From Pseudomonas sp. KNUC1026 (GTDB taxonomy: Bacteria > Pseudomonadota > Gammaproteobacteria > Pseudomonadales > Pseudomonadaceae), in assembly GCF_021650705.1 (NCBI RefSeq), contig NZ_CP087138.1:3534001-3598000 (forward strand): a DNA stretch of 64,000 bases, read 5' to 3'. The first letter of the stretch is position 1; each line of letters begins with the position of its first letter. Shown piece after piece: positions 1 to 8,495 of the stretch. The notes under the pieces are model-generated. The model ran no database searches. It saw nothing but the letters and a program-made list of their open reading frames with translations, and was not told the origin of the DNA. Position numbers and translations under genes: made by a program.

Positions 1-380
1 GCCGCCGTCGTCGATGGCCTTGAAGCGGCGGCTGTCGTCCTTGAGCTCGAAGTCGTACCAGTAACGGCCTTTGAGGTAAGCGCCACTGTCGCCATAGCGC
101 AATTCCACCGCATGTACGCCACTGAAGAGCCGGGTGAACGCCTCACCCTTTCGAAAGTTCTTGCGCCCGTCGTCGCCGATGGCGCTAACGCCGGTGCCGC
201 CGTTGGCCACGCCGATCAGCCGCTGCGACGGGCTGGCCGTGCCCCAGGCTGAGGACAGCGACAGCTGCGAATCGAACTGGCCTTCGACGGCGCCGATATT
301 GAAGGGCACGCCCCAGGCCGGCACAGTGGCCAATGCAAGGGCGCCACCCAGATCACACGAAAAGCACTCAACGGCAGCAT
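1..380 (-). CDS. DUF1302 family outer-membrane/secreted protein, N-terminal part (runs off window, frameshifted)
   Basis: This is the start of a minus-strand gene that continues past the left edge. After a hydrophobic signal peptide ending around PAWG, the mature N-terminus reads VPFNIGAVEGQFDSQLSLS and later LIGVANGGTG, the hallmark opening of DUF1302 proteins. These are commonly paired with DUF1329 proteins and linked to uptake or tolerance of hydrophobic compounds; the exact role is unknown. The signal peptide is split: the ATG at 380 opens MLPLSAFRVIW, but the continuation GGALALA is in another frame. Adding one base to the CCC run at 347-349 (minus-strand GGG) joins them perfectly. A GTG at 419 is an alternative start. 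The family assignment is good; the start is less certain. Confidence 0.72.
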
Positions 381-443
381 CCAGACAGAAAAACCAATAT
401 GCAGCGGCGCATGGCTCACGCCAGGCGCCGCTCTCCAACTCTT

Positions 444-1067
444 TTAGCGGCTGGTAAGGGCAATCTTGATGCCCAATGCCACCAGTACCGCGCCCATGGT
501 GCGGTCGAACCAATGGCCCATGCGTGCAAAGCCCGCACGCACACGCGCCTGGCTGAACAACTGAGCCACCAGGCAGAACCACAGCGCGGTGGCCACGGCC
601 AGGTAAACGCCGTAACCGGCCTGCACGGCCACAGGTGTGTGCGGGTTGATCACGACCGTGAACAGCGACAGGAAGAACAACGTGGCCTTGGGGTTGAGGC
701 CGTTGGTCATGAAGCCTGCGACGAAAGCCTGGCGCGCCGAACGCGGCTCGGCAGGGCCTGCCGTTACCGCCGCATCCGTGGCGGGCTTGGCGCGCAGGGC
801 CTTGATGCCGATGTACATCAGGTAGGCTGCCGCCAACCGCTTGAGCACGTTGAACAGCACGATCGACTGCGACACGATCAGGCCGATACCCAGCATCGAA
901 TAGCCCACATGCAGGAAGATCGCCGAGCCTACACCCAACGCGGTCCAACGCCCGGCGGTGCGGCCGTGGGCCACGCTTTCACGCACCACCACGGCGAAAT
1001 CCGGGCCGGGGCTGGCCACAGCCAGCAGGTGGATCAACGCTACGGTGAGAGATTCGGACCAATACAT
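444..1067 (-). CDS. LysE/RhtB family amino-acid exporter
   Basis: A 207-residue inner-membrane exporter of the LysE/RhtB superfamily, which effluxes amino acids or homoserine lactone-like compounds; the substrate is unknown. The N-terminus carries the family signature LLAVASPGPDF directly after the first helix, and about five or six hydrophobic helices follow, with GVGSAIFLHVGYSMLGIG and the late helix LVALGIKIAL visible. I chose the ATG at 1067 because an AGAGG ribosome site lies just upstream; an in-frame ATG at 1109 would add 14 residues upstream of the hydrophobic core and lacks such a site. It is divergent from hprA, with about 110 bp between them. Confidence 0.85.
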   Translation of the reverse strand: MYWSESLTVALIHLLAVASPGPDFAVVVRESVAHGRTAGRWTALGVGSAIFLHVGYSMLGIGLIVSQSIVLFNVLKRLAAAYLMYIGIKALRAKPATDAAVTAGPAEPRSARQAFVAGFMTNGLNPKATLFFLSLFTVVINPHTPVAVQAGYGVYLAVATALWFCLVAQLFSQARVRAGFARMGHWFDRTMGAVLVALGIKIALTSR

Positions 1068-1177
1068 GAATTGCCTGCCTCTAAATTTTGTAACAGCTGG
1101 ATTCTTCAAGCGGGTAAGTTAACCCAGAACGCGCCAGGCGCGGATGAGTTTTCAACCTTTGCCATGAGGGCCCTTGC

Positions 1178-2131
1178 ATGCACGCGGTATTTCTCGATCA
1201 CAGCTCCCTGGACCTCGGCGACCTGGACATGGCCCCGCTGCGCGAGGCCTTCAGCGAGCTGACGCTGCACCCCGGCAGCGAACCGGCGCAGGCAGCCGAG
1301 CGGCTGGCCGGGGCGCAGGTGGCGATCACCAACAAAGTGCCGATCACCGCCGAAGTACTGGCCGCCAACCCGCAATTGAAGCTGATCCTGGTCAGTGCCA
1401 CAGGTACCAATAACGTCGACCTGGCCGCGGCCCGCGCCCAGGGCATCAGTGTGTGCAACTGCCAGGGCTACGGCACCCCGGCCGTCGCCCAGCACACGCT
1501 GATGCTGCTATTGGCACTGGCCACCAGCCTGCCGCAGTACCAACAGGCAGTCGCTCAAGGCAAATGGCAGCAGGCCAGGCAGTTCTGCCTGCTCGACTTC
1601 CCCATCGTCGAGCTTGAAGGCAAGACCCTGGGCCTGCTTGGCCACGGCGAGCTGGGCAGCGCGGTGGCGCGCCTGGCTGAAGCCTTCGGCATGACCGTGC
1701 TGATCGGCCAGTTGCCCAACCGGCCGGCGCGCGAAGGCCGCTTGCCACTGAACGAGCTGCTGCCTCGCGTCGATGCCCTGACGCTGCACTGCCCGCTGAA
1801 CGAGCACACTCGCGACCTGATCGGTGCGCACGAGCTGGCACTGCTCAAACCGGGCAGCTTCGTGATCAACGCCGGGCGCGGCGGCCTGGTCAACGAACAA
1901 GCGCTGGCCGACGCCTTGCGCAGTGGCCACCTGGGCGGGGCCGCCACCGACGTGCTGACCACTGAGCCGCCCACCCACGGCAACCCGTTGCTGGCACCCG
2001 ACCTGCCGCGCCTGATCGTGACCCCACACAGCGCCTGGGGCAGCCGCGAGGCGCGCCAGCGCATCGTAGGCCAACTCGCCGAGAACGCGCGCAGTTTCGC
2101 GGCCGGCACGGCCCTGCGAGTGGTGAACTGA
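1178..2131 (+). CDS. hprA: Glycerate dehydrogenase / hydroxypyruvate reductase, D-2-hydroxyacid dehydrogenase family
   Basis: This 317-residue NAD(P)-dependent enzyme should reduce hydroxypyruvate to D-glycerate in the cytoplasm. The Rossmann glycine motif GHGELG lies near residue 156. The catalytic residues of the family are visible in order: Arg in NAGRGGLV, Glu in DVLTTEPP and His in TPHSAWG. The catalytic N-terminal domain contains [11 protein letters not shown], as usual. Length is normal for the family. The ATG at 1178 follows a GAGGG ribosome site. Substrate preference within the D-2-hydroxyacid dehydrogenases is inferred from similarity to Pseudomonas HprA. Confidence 0.88.
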   Translation: MHAVFLDHSSLDLGDLDMAPLREAFSELTLHPGSEPAQAAERLAGAQVAITNKVPITAEVLAANPQLKLILVSATGTNNVDLAAARAQGISVCNCQGYGTPAVAQHTLMLLLALATSLPQYQQAVAQGKWQQARQFCLLDFPIVELEGKTLGLLGHGELGSAVARLAEAFGMTVLIGQLPNRPAREGRLPLNELLPRVDALTLHCPLNEHTRDLIGAHELALLKPGSFVINAGRGGLVNEQALADALRSGHLGGAATDVLTTEPPTHGNPLLAPDLPRLIVTPHSAWGSREARQRIVGQLAENARSFAAGTALRVVN

Positions 2132-2172
2132 GCTCTGCTACACTGCGCCGCTTTTGCCCTGGAGACTTGCCC

Positions 2173-3170
2173 ATGGACCCGCGCAGTGAAGTGCTGCTCC
2201 GCCAGGCCGACCTGTTCACCGGCCGCGTGCTGCTCGCCGGCCTGCCTGCCGACGGGCTGCTCAGCCAACTGCCGCAGGCCCAGGCCTGGTGCTGGAACGC
2301 GGCCGACCAGGCAAGCCTGGCTGCACGCTTTGGCGAACGTATCGGCTTCGGCACCCAAGTGCCGACGGTAGAGTTCGACGCTGCCGTGCTGTTCGTGCCC
2401 AAGGCCAAAGAGTTCTCTACCTGGCTGCTGGCGTGCCTGGCGGCGCGCCTGAATGGCAAGCCGCTGTATCTGGTGGGCGAAAAGCGTGGCGGCATCGAAA
2501 GCGCTGCCAGGCAACTCGAAGCGTTCGGCAAACCGCGCAAACTCGACAGCGCCAGGCATTGCCAACTATGGCGAGTAGACGTGGAAAACGCCCCGCCCGC
2601 CCCATCGCTGGAAAGCCAGGCCAATACCTTCAGCGTTGACGCCCCCGGTGGCGCGCTGAACGTGGTGAGCCTTCCGGGCGTGTTCAGCCATGGCCGCCTG
2701 GACCGTGGCACGGCGCTGCTGCTCCAGCACCTCGAAGGGCTCCCGGCTGGCGCTCTGCTGGACTTCGGCTGCGGAGCCGGCATCGTCGGCGCGGCGCTGA
2801 AGCGCCGTTACCCGGAGGCCACCGTCACACTGCTGGACGTGGACGCCTTCGCCATCGCCGCCAGTGCCCTCACCCTGCAGGCCAATGGCCTGGAAGCGCA
2901 ATTGGTGTGCGCCGATGGCATCGACGGAGCCCCCTGTGAGCTGGCGGCGATCATCAGCAATCCGCCGTTTCATACCGGGGTGCATACCCACTACGAGGCC
3001 TCGGAAAACCTGCTGACAAAGTGCAGCCTTCATCTGCGAAAAGGGGGCAGATTCGCTTGGTCGCCAATAGCTTCCTGCGTTATCCGCCGCTGCTGGAGGC
3101 CGCGCTGGGGCACTGCGAGACGCTCGATGAAGGTAACGGCTTCAAGATCTACCAGGCGGAAAAAGCCTGA
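2173..3170 (+). CDS. rsmC: 16S rRNA (guanine-1207-N2)-methyltransferase RsmC (frameshifted)
   Basis: An SAM-dependent methyltransferase expected to methylate G1207 of 16S rRNA. The N-terminal half is the degenerate, non-catalytic domain typical of RsmC/RlmG. The C-terminal half has the SAM loop [11 protein letters not shown], acidic LLDVD and the target-base motif SNPPFHTG. The ATG at 2173 follows GGAG; a TTG six bases earlier is less likely. At the G run 3043-3047 the frame breaks just after LHLRKGG. Adding one base restores [18 protein letters not shown] and a normal C-terminus ending at 3170, giving the usual length of about 332 residues. RlmG is the closest alternative. Confidence 0.85.
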
Positions 3171-3204
3171 AGCGAAGCGCTTGCGTTTGCCCGCACGGCT
3201 AGGC

Positions 3205-3350
3205 AGAATCCGCACCGTCCTAGGGGAGTAGTCTCCCGCAAGCTCCGTGCTTGCATTGGCGCGCGTCAACATACTTGGCCCACAGGCCATGGCGCGAGCG
3301 ACCAGAGAGGCCCACACAGAGGGGCCCGGCGGTTTGACAAGACCTATGAC
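3205..3350 (+). ncRNA. yybP-ykoY manganese riboswitch aptamer
   Basis: The leader of the UPF0016 transporter gene contains the conserved elements of this Mn2+-sensing RNA in the right order: GGGGAGTAG at 3223-3231, GTCAACATACTT near 3266-3277, and the late loop GACAAGACCTATG near 3335-3347. TAGG at 3221-3224 can pair with CCTA at 3343-3346 to close the outer stem. Known members sit in front of Mn exporters of exactly this family. Exact ends are approximate because no covariance search was run. Confidence 0.85.
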
Positions 3351-3410
3351 ACGCACACCTTACCCGGGGCGGGGAGGCTGTACGTGTCATAGCCGTGTTC
3401 GACCCGCCCC
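3344..3410 (+). promoter_or_regulatory. Riboswitch expression platform: two mutually exclusive hairpins before the ribosome site
   Basis: CTATGACACG at 3344-3353 is exactly complementary to CGTGTCATAG at 3383-3392. GGGGCGGG at 3366-3373 is complementary to CCCGCCCC at 3403-3410. The second pair interleaves with the first, so both cannot form at once. The first also competes with closing of the aptamer at CCTA 3343-3346. The ribosome site AGGAAG lies a few bases later. No U-tract follows, which favours translational or Rho-linked control; the sign of the switch cannot be read from the sequence. Confidence 0.6.
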
Positions 3411-3423
3411 CGTAGGAAGCCTG

Positions 3424-4077
3424 ATGCTTGAATCCCTCCTTGTGCCCACCGGTATCGTGGCGCTGGCCGAAATCGGCGACAAGACCCAACTCCTTGCCTT
3501 GATCCTGGCGGCTCGCTTTCGCAAGCCGGTGCCGATCATCTTCGGCATTCTCGCCGCAACCCTCGCCAACCACGCCGCCGCCGGCGCTGTGGGCGCGTGG
3601 ATCAGCAGCTACCTGACCGACAGCGTCCTGCACTGGATCCTGGCCGCGAGCTTTACCGCCACGGCACTCTGGACACTGGTGCCCGACAAGATGGACGACG
3701 ACGAAGCCAACCGCGCCAGCCAGTTCGGCCCGTTCATGGCCACGCTGATCGCGTTCTTCCTCGCCGAGATCGGCGACAAGACCCAGGTCGCCACGGTAAT
3801 GCTCGCTGCACAGTACCCGAACCTGTTGCTGGTGATCATCGGCACCAGCCTGGGCATGCTGATCGCCAACGTACCCGTGGTGCTCGCCGGCAACTTCGCC
3901 GCCGATAAGCTGCCACTGGCACTGATCCGCCGCCTGGCCGCCATCGCTTTCTTCGTGCTCGCGGTGTACGCGGTCTACAAGGCCATGGTGAGTTCGGGCT
4001 GGGTTCGAGCTGCAAGCTGCAAGCTACAAGCTACAAGCTACAAGCTACAAGCTACAAGCGAGAGCTCTGTGACTTGA
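3424..4077 (+). CDS. UPF0016/TMEM165-Gdt1 family manganese exporter
   Basis: A six-helix inner-membrane cation exporter of the UPF0016 family, whose bacterial members export Mn2+. Both diagnostic repeats are present: EIGDKTQL in the first half and AEIGDKTQV in the second, carrying the acidic residues that bind the ion. The gene follows a manganese riboswitch, which supports the assignment. The ATG at 3424 has AGGAAG upstream. The membrane protein would normally end near YKAMVSSGW. Here the frame runs about 25 residues further, reading through a 7-bp tandem repeat as CKLQATSYKLQATS before stopping. This tail is probably a consequence of repeat growth rather than a domain. Confidence 0.88.
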   Translation: MLESLLVPTGIVALAEIGDKTQLLALILAARFRKPVPIIFGILAATLANHAAAGAVGAWISSYLTDSVLHWILAASFTATALWTLVPDKMDDDEANRASQFGPFMATLIAFFLAEIGDKTQVATVMLAAQYPNLLLVIIGTSLGMLIANVPVVLAGNFAADKLPLALIRRLAAIAFFVLAVYAVYKAMVSSGWVRAASCKLQATSYKLQATSESSVT

Positions 4078-4128
4078 AGCTTGAAGCTTGAAGCTTGAAG
4101 CTTGAAGCTTGAAGCTTGAAGCTTGGAG
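4008..4128. repeat. 7-bp tandem repeats in two opposed blocks, forming a long imperfect hairpin
   Basis: About five copies of CTACAAG are followed, after a short GAGAGCTC centre, by about seven copies of the related unit AAGCTTG. The two blocks are complementary apart from one mismatch per unit, so the RNA folds into one long stem. It sits between two convergent genes, where it likely acts as a bidirectional terminator, and it encodes the tail of the upstream transporter. Copy number is likely to vary between strains. Confidence 0.85.
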
Positions 4129-4135
4129 CTGCTCC

Positions 4136-4966
4136 TCAACCTTTGGCAGCGGCCTGGTAGAGCGGCATGACCTTCGGGATTGCCGCCTGCAAGGACGAGA
4201 TGCGGTTGGCGTCGGAGGGGTGAGTGCTGAGGAATTCCGGCTGCCCTGCCCCGCCTGCGGCGTTCATCTTTTTCCACAGGGTGATGGCGGCGTTGGGGTT
4301 GTAGCCTGCGCGGGCGGAGAGTTCCAGGCCCAGCAGGTCGGCCTCGTTTTCGTTGGCACGGCTGTTGGGCAGGGTCATGCCGTATTCGGTGACCGCATCG
4401 GCCAGCGCCAGGGAATCCTGGCCCAGGCCGAATACTGCAGCAGCGCCTTGCTTGGCCATCTGCATGCCGTAGGCCTTGGACATGGCTTCGCGGCCGTGCT
4501 CGCGCAGGGCGTGGGCGATCTCGTGGCCCATGACCGCAGCCAGCTCGTCGTCGGCGAGGTTGAGTTTGTCGATCAGGCCGGTGTAAACGATGATCTTGCC
4601 GCCGGGGCCGCAGTTGGCGTTGAGCTCATCGCTCTTGATCAGGTTCACTTCCCATTGCCACTGCGCCGAGTCAGGGCGCAGCTTCGGTGCCTGGGCGATC
4701 AGCCGGTCGGCGATGGCCTGGACGCGCTTGGCCTCGGTGCTGGTCTTGTCCAGCACGTGCGCGGCATTGGCCTTGCTCAGCGTCTCCTTGTAGGAGGTGG
4801 CGTACATCTGGTTCACCTCATCGGTGGACAGCATGCTGAACATGTATTGCTTGCGGTTGACACCCACCGTGTCGCCCTGGGTGGTATTCACCGCCTGGCA
4901 GCCCACCAGCAGCGTGACGCTGGCCAGCGACACTGCGATAGCGGCTTTCTTGAAAATCGTTGGCAT
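4136..4966 (-). CDS. M48 family zinc metalloprotease, lipoprotein (LoiP/YcaL-like)
   Basis: A 276-residue predicted periplasmic lipoprotein. The signal peptide ends in the lipobox LLVGC, with acylated Cys near residue 22. The zinc site HEIAHALREH (HExxH) lies near residue 149, and the third zinc ligand is expected from the following ENEADLLGLE motif. Length and layout match E. coli LoiP-type proteases, which cleave misfolded outer-membrane proteins. The C-terminal ENEAD and FLSTHPSDANRI segments are typical of M48B/C lipoproteins. The gene is convergent with the Mn exporter across the tandem repeat. Substrate is unknown. Confidence 0.88.
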   Translation of the reverse strand: MPTIFKKAAIAVSLASVTLLVGCQAVNTTQGDTVGVNRKQYMFSMLSTDEVNQMYATSYKETLSKANAAHVLDKTSTEAKRVQAIADRLIAQAPKLRPDSAQWQWEVNLIKSDELNANCGPGGKIIVYTGLIDKLNLADDELAAVMGHEIAHALREHGREAMSKAYGMQMAKQGAAAVFGLGQDSLALADAVTEYGMTLPNSRANENEADLLGLELSARAGYNPNAAITLWKKMNAAGGAGQPEFLSTHPSDANRISSLQAAIPKVMPLYQAAAKG

Positions 4967-5024
4967 AGCTCACTCCCTTGCATGATGCCGCGTATCCTAC
5001 CTGATACATGCAGCCTGAAAAGCC

Positions 5025-5644
5025 TCAGGCCGGTGTCAGGCATTCCGGCGCGTTCAGCTCTGGATCATTGACCAACCGCGCCAGCGGGCGTTCGCGCAGC
5101 TGCGGGCAGGGCCGCGCCAGCAAGCCGTTGAGCACGGGCAGCGGCGTGTCGGCCGCCAGCCACAGAGCCTGTTCGGCTTCATCGAGGATCAATGGGCGGC
5201 GCTGGTTCATCGCCGCCTGGGTCACGACCGCCACACTCAGCCAGGTTTCGTCGCCCGCCGGGAAAGCCTCCCACAGGGCGGCGAAATGCAGGTTCGAGCC
5301 TTCGCCCGGCGTGAGCCAGTACGGCTGTTTGCGCACGCTCCCGCGCCATTCGTAAAAACCGTTGGCCGGCAGCAGGCAGCGGCGCTGGCGAAAGGGCTCG
5401 CGAAACATCGGCTGGTCGGCCAGGGTTTCGGCGCGCGCCTGTGCCGGGGTGCGTGAAAGGTCAGTGAGCCAGGGCGGGGTCAGCCCCCAGCGTGCCAGGG
5501 CCAGTTCGATGCCCTGCTCCCCCTGGCGCTGCATCAGCACGCGCTGGCCCGGGAAATGTTCCATTGCGCCTGCTGGCCAGAGGGGAAGCCGGGCAGCGCG
5601 GCAAAGGCCGGGGTCCAGCGAAACAGGGCGTATCGACCACACAT
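5025..5644 (-). CDS. SOS response-associated peptidase (SRAP/YedK, HMCES family; frameshifted)
   Basis: SRAP proteins crosslink to abasic sites in single-stranded DNA through the N-terminal cysteine and protect them. The true start is the ATG at 5644, which gives MCGRYALFRW; Cys2 is the catalytic nucleophile. Downstream motifs are intact: ARWGLTPPW, ARAETL, RRCLLPANGFYEW (with the essential Asn/Glu) and the late QAAMNQRRPLIL (family motif A-x-x-x-HxRMP, with the His replaced by Gln). The frame breaks at 5551-5553, after QWNIS. Restoring one G in that plus-strand run joins ISPGQRVLMQ. Without the correction, a false start about 25 bp upstream gives a wrong N-terminus lacking Cys2. Confidence 0.85.
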
Positions 5645-5662
5645 CCGAAAACAAGGCTCCGT

Positions 5663-5923
5663 TCAACACTCGAGCACACCGAAATAGCTGTCCGGCTCCT
5701 CGCCCGGCAAGGGCTGTGCGCCATTGTACGCAGCAATCAGCTGCCGTGCGTCGGCCGCCCGCGCGTCATCGACCACAAGCCCCAGCAGGCCGATGGCCGG
5801 CAGATCGCCAATGCCACCCACCAGGTCGCGCCCGGCCAGATGCGCAGCGATGCCCTCGCTTTGCAGCATCGCCAGCAGCAACTCGGCTTCAAGCAGGCTC
5901 TCGGGTTCGTAGACGCGCTTCAT
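5663..5923 (-). CDS. DUF2007 family small protein
   Basis: An 86-residue protein with the DUF2007 pattern: MKRVYEPESLLEAELLLAML followed by a short alpha/beta core (GIAAHLAG, GLLGLVVDDARA). Family members are small cytoplasmic proteins proposed to be signal-transducing or PII-like; no reaction is known. The start codon directly follows the stop of the CPXCG gene (5924-5926), indicating translational coupling in an operon that continues toward the SRAP gene. Function is unknown. Confidence 0.72.
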   Translation of the reverse strand: MKRVYEPESLLEAELLLAMLQSEGIAAHLAGRDLVGGIGDLPAIGLLGLVVDDARAADARQLIAAYNGAQPLPGEEPDSYFGVLEC

Positions 5924-6106
5924 CTATTCATTCTCGCTGTAGGTCTCCAGCGACCACTGCTCGCCGTCGGTGCTGAGCACGAAGGTGATCGGCCGGCAGC
6001 AGACCGGGCAGTCCTCGATGTACTGCTGATCGCCGCCGGAAAGGTCCAGTACGGCCTCGGCAGGTTCGCCGCAATAGGGGCAATCATAGGCTTGGGTTTC
6101 GAGCAT
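5924..6106 (-). CDS. CPXCG motif-containing cysteine-rich protein
   Basis: A 60-residue protein with two Cys pairs, CPYC near residue 9 and CPVC near residue 34, followed by the RPITF stretch. This is the CPXCG family of small, probably zinc-binding proteins widespread in gammaproteobacteria. Its role is not known. It is the first gene of a minus-strand pair or trio with the DUF2007 and SRAP genes, and is divergent from the acyltransferase gene. Confidence 0.8.
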   Translation of the reverse strand: MLETQAYDCPYCGEPAEAVLDLSGGDQQYIEDCPVCCRPITFVLSTDGEQWSLETYSENE

Positions 6107-6130
6107 CGGGCCTCCGGCCTTGGTTTATGG

Positions 6131-6136
6131 GTATAA
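6131..6136 (+). promoter_or_regulatory. Candidate -10 box (TATAAT) for the acyltransferase gene
   Basis: A perfect TATAAT lies 48 bp upstream of the chosen start at 6184, within the divergent gap. I see no convincing -35 hexamer at the normal distance, so it may be a weak or activator-dependent promoter. Confidence 0.4.
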
Positions 6137-6183
6137 TCGCCGGTCTGTTCCAATACACCAGCCGTTTCCAACAAGAGAGCAAG

Positions 6184-7347
6184 ATGGGCGAATTCGATGC
6201 CATCCGACCTTACGATGACTCCGAGGTCAAAGCCGTACTGAAGAGGCTCCTCAAGGACCAGGCGTTTCTCGATACCATCATTCACTTCCGCTTCCCGCGT
6301 TTCGCCGGCCCCATGGGTTGGCTGCTCAAGCCGATGGTCGCGCGCAAGCTTGGCCGCGAGTTCGCCGGCATCGAAAGCGTTGCGGCGCTGCAAGACAAGG
6401 TCGAGATGTACGTCGACCACACCATCGAGCGCGCTACAGACGGCGTTACCTACACCGGCGTCGAGCAGTTCAAGTCCGGCAACGCCTATCTGTTCCTGGC
6501 CAACCACCGCGATATCGTGATGGACCCGGCCTTCGTCAACTACGCCGTCTACCACGCGGGCCTGCCGACGCCGCGCATCGCCATCGGCGACAACCTGTTG
6601 CAGCGCCCGTTCGTCAGCGACCTGATGCGCCTGAACAAAAGCTTCATCGTGCATCGCTCCATCAGCGGGCGGCGCGAAAAGCTGGCCGCCTGGCAATTGC
6701 TCTCGGCGTATATCAGCCATTCGATCCGCAACGACTGCCAGTCGATCTGGATCGCCCAGGCCGAGGGCCGCGCAAAGGACGGTGATGACCGTACCGACCC
6801 GGCCATTCTGAAAATGTTCCACATGAGCCGCCGCGAAGAGCCCTTCGCCGAGGTGATCCATTCGCTCAACCTCACGCCGGTGTCGATCAGCTACGAGTAC
6901 GACCCCTGCGACGCGGCCAAGGCCCGCGAGCTGTACATTCGCGCCACCACCGGCACCTACAAGAAGGCACCGGGCGAGGATGACCTGAGCATCGCGCTGG
7001 GCATCACGGGCTACAAGGGCCGTGTGCATATCAATTTCAGCCCGCCCGTCACGGCTTATCACGAAGACACCAGGGAACTGGCCGCCGAGATCGACCGCAA
7101 GATTCTGTCCGGCTATCGCCTGTTCCCCGTGCATTACCTGGCTTGGGAGCAATGGGCCGAGGCCGATGCCACGCTGCAGGTACCGAAAGCGTCCGCACTG
7201 TTCGACGCTCAGGAGCTGGAGCAGGCCCGCGAAGAATGGCAACGCAGGCTCCAAGACTGCCCGACCGAACATCGGCCGTACCTGATCCAGCAATATGCGA
7301 CGCCGGTTCGCAATCAGTATCGAGTCAAGGCCGGGCTGCCGCTGTAA
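6184..7347 (+). CDS. PlsC-like 1-acyl-glycerol-3-phosphate acyltransferase family protein
   Basis: A 387-residue protein with a glycerolipid acyltransferase core. The catalytic His region reads LANHRDIVMDPA near residue 104, a variant of the usual HX4D box, and is followed by the GDNLLQRPF and NKSFIVHRS blocks. AQAEGRAKDG is the equivalent of the FPEGTRS phosphate-binding motif. The protein is longer than PlsC and probably acts on a different lipid substrate at the inner membrane. I chose the ATG at 6184 behind AGAGAGC; an ATG at 6127 would need 19 extra residues with no conserved content. The TATAAT at 6131-6136 is then available as a promoter box. Confidence 0.75.
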   Translation: MGEFDAIRPYDDSEVKAVLKRLLKDQAFLDTIIHFRFPRFAGPMGWLLKPMVARKLGREFAGIESVAALQDKVEMYVDHTIERATDGVTYTGVEQFKSGNAYLFLANHRDIVMDPAFVNYAVYHAGLPTPRIAIGDNLLQRPFVSDLMRLNKSFIVHRSISGRREKLAAWQLLSAYISHSIRNDCQSIWIAQAEGRAKDGDDRTDPAILKMFHMSRREEPFAEVIHSLNLTPVSISYEYDPCDAAKARELYIRATTGTYKKAPGEDDLSIALGITGYKGRVHINFSPPVTAYHEDTRELAAEIDRKILSGYRLFPVHYLAWEQWAEADATLQVPKASALFDAQELEQAREEWQRRLQDCPTEHRPYLIQQYATPVRNQYRVKAGLPL

Positions 7348-7446
7348 CCGCCCGGCGGCTTGTATTTCCTGTTCACGGTTTCGTCATCAAAAAAGGGCAG
7401 CCTTGGCGCCCCATGTTTGACCGACTCTGGACAGGATGTTTTTACG

Positions 7447-7653
7447 ATGCTGCACGCGAACAATCAGGACCGCCTCTACCTCATCACGCCCAGCGACGAA
7501 CAAGAGGCGCTGATCGACGGCCAGGCAATCAACGTGCACGACCGCCGCTGGCTGGTCTATTGCGCCCTGGGCGGCCATCACCACCAGGACCTGCCTGAAG
7601 CCGACCTGCACACCGGCTTCTGCCTACCCGACTTCCACATCGAAGCGGCTTGA
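7447..7653 (+). CDS. Conserved hypothetical small protein
   Basis: A 68-residue soluble protein with no signal peptide or membrane segment. Its sequence includes RLYLITPSDEQEALIDG and the His-rich LGGHHHQDLPEADLHTG, which could bind a metal. I do not recognise a family. The ATG at 7447 is favoured by AGGATG about 8 bp upstream; an in-frame extension to 7360 looks non-coding. Codon use is normal for the genome, which supports it being a real gene. Confidence 0.6.
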   Translation: MLHANNQDRLYLITPSDEQEALIDGQAINVHDRRWLVYCALGGHHHQDLPEADLHTGFCLPDFHIEAA

Positions 7654-7679
7654 CCCCCTTCAAAGCAAACCCCAGCCAA

Positions 7680-7717
7680 CAAAAAAGCTGCAAGCCAACG
7701 CAAATCGGCTTGCAGCT
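7680..7717 (-). terminator. Rho-independent terminator of the YajG-like lipoprotein gene
   Basis: An 11-bp perfect stem (AGCTGCAAGCC at 7686-7696 with GGCTTGCAGCT at 7707-7717) is followed on the minus strand by a run of six T. It lies between convergent genes and may also serve the plus-strand hypothetical gene. Confidence 0.85.
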
Positions 7718-7745
7718 CCTGGCTTGAAGCCAATAGCTCATTGGC

Positions 7746-8330
7746 TCACTGGCGCAGCGTCTGGCCGACGGTCTGGTCCTTGAACACCCGCGTCAGGGCG
7801 TCGCTGAGCACATCGCTCACCAGGCGGGTATTGGTTTCCTGGTTTGGCGACATGCCGAAACGCTGGTTCAAGGAGGCGTTATAGCGGCCGGTGTAGTTGT
7901 GGCCATTGCCGCGTACGTCAGCGCGGAACGTGGCCGAGATGGTCGCCTCGGTCACGTAGGTGGAATCCTTGGGCGACTGGTATTTGAGGTCAGCCAAGGT
8001 AATGGTGAGCGTGGGCGCGCCCATGGCACCGGCATTGGGCGTGAAGCCCATCAGGCGCACAGCGGCTTCGGCCTGAGCCTGCAGCTTGGGCACGATGTCG
8101 TTGCCCTGCACCGTCACGGCGCTGGTTTCAGGGTACAGGCCACCGCGGGTGCCGAGCACCGGCGAGGGGCGGCCATCTACCACTCGCACCACGACAGGCT
8201 GCCCCTGGGCAACGGGAGCCAGTTGCTCCAGCAGTTTGGGCTGAGGGCTCAGCATTTGCGGGCTGCTGGCGCAGCCGGCCAAGGCCAGGGTGCCGGCGAC
8301 GATCGAAGCGAACAACAGGCGTGGCAACAT
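7746..8330 (-). CDS. YajG family lipoprotein
   Basis: A 194-residue lipoprotein with signal peptide and lipobox LALAGC; the acylated Cys is residue 20. The mature part resembles E. coli YajG: a short Pro/Gln-rich linker, VVVRVVDGRPSPVLGTRGG, then ADLKYQSPKDSTYV and NASLNQRFGMSPNQETNTRLVSDVLSDAL. YajG-type lipoproteins sit in the cell envelope; their role is undefined. A strong terminator follows. The ATG at 8330 is the only start giving the signal peptide. Confidence 0.82.
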   Translation of the reverse strand: MLPRLLFASIVAGTLALAGCASSPQMLSPQPKLLEQLAPVAQGQPVVVRVVDGRPSPVLGTRGGLYPETSAVTVQGNDIVPKLQAQAEAAVRLMGFTPNAGAMGAPTLTITLADLKYQSPKDSTYVTEATISATFRADVRGNGHNYTGRYNASLNQRFGMSPNQETNTRLVSDVLSDALTRVFKDQTVGQTLRQ

Positions 8331-8495
8331 GCACGGATCTCCATGAGGGGCAATGGCCGCCAGTATACCGAGGCGGCAGCAACGGCGGTATGCGTGTGAA
8401 GTTCAGACTGGCTGCGGGTATCGGGGGTTCCTGTCACCACCCTGTCACGCGCTCTGGCTAGGCTCTGCATCAACCCCAACGCACAGACCGCTGCC

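Noticed and set aside
3247..3423. Long N-terminal extension of the Mn exporter
   Set aside because: It would translate the riboswitch; the conserved protein begins at 3424 behind a good ribosome site.
4008..4128. CRISPR-like array
   Set aside because: Units are 7 bp and contiguous with no spacers; no cas genes nearby.
5920..7293. 457-codon minus-strand frame antisense to the acyltransferase
   Set aside because: It overlaps the CPXCG gene and the promoter region and lacks any recognised domain.
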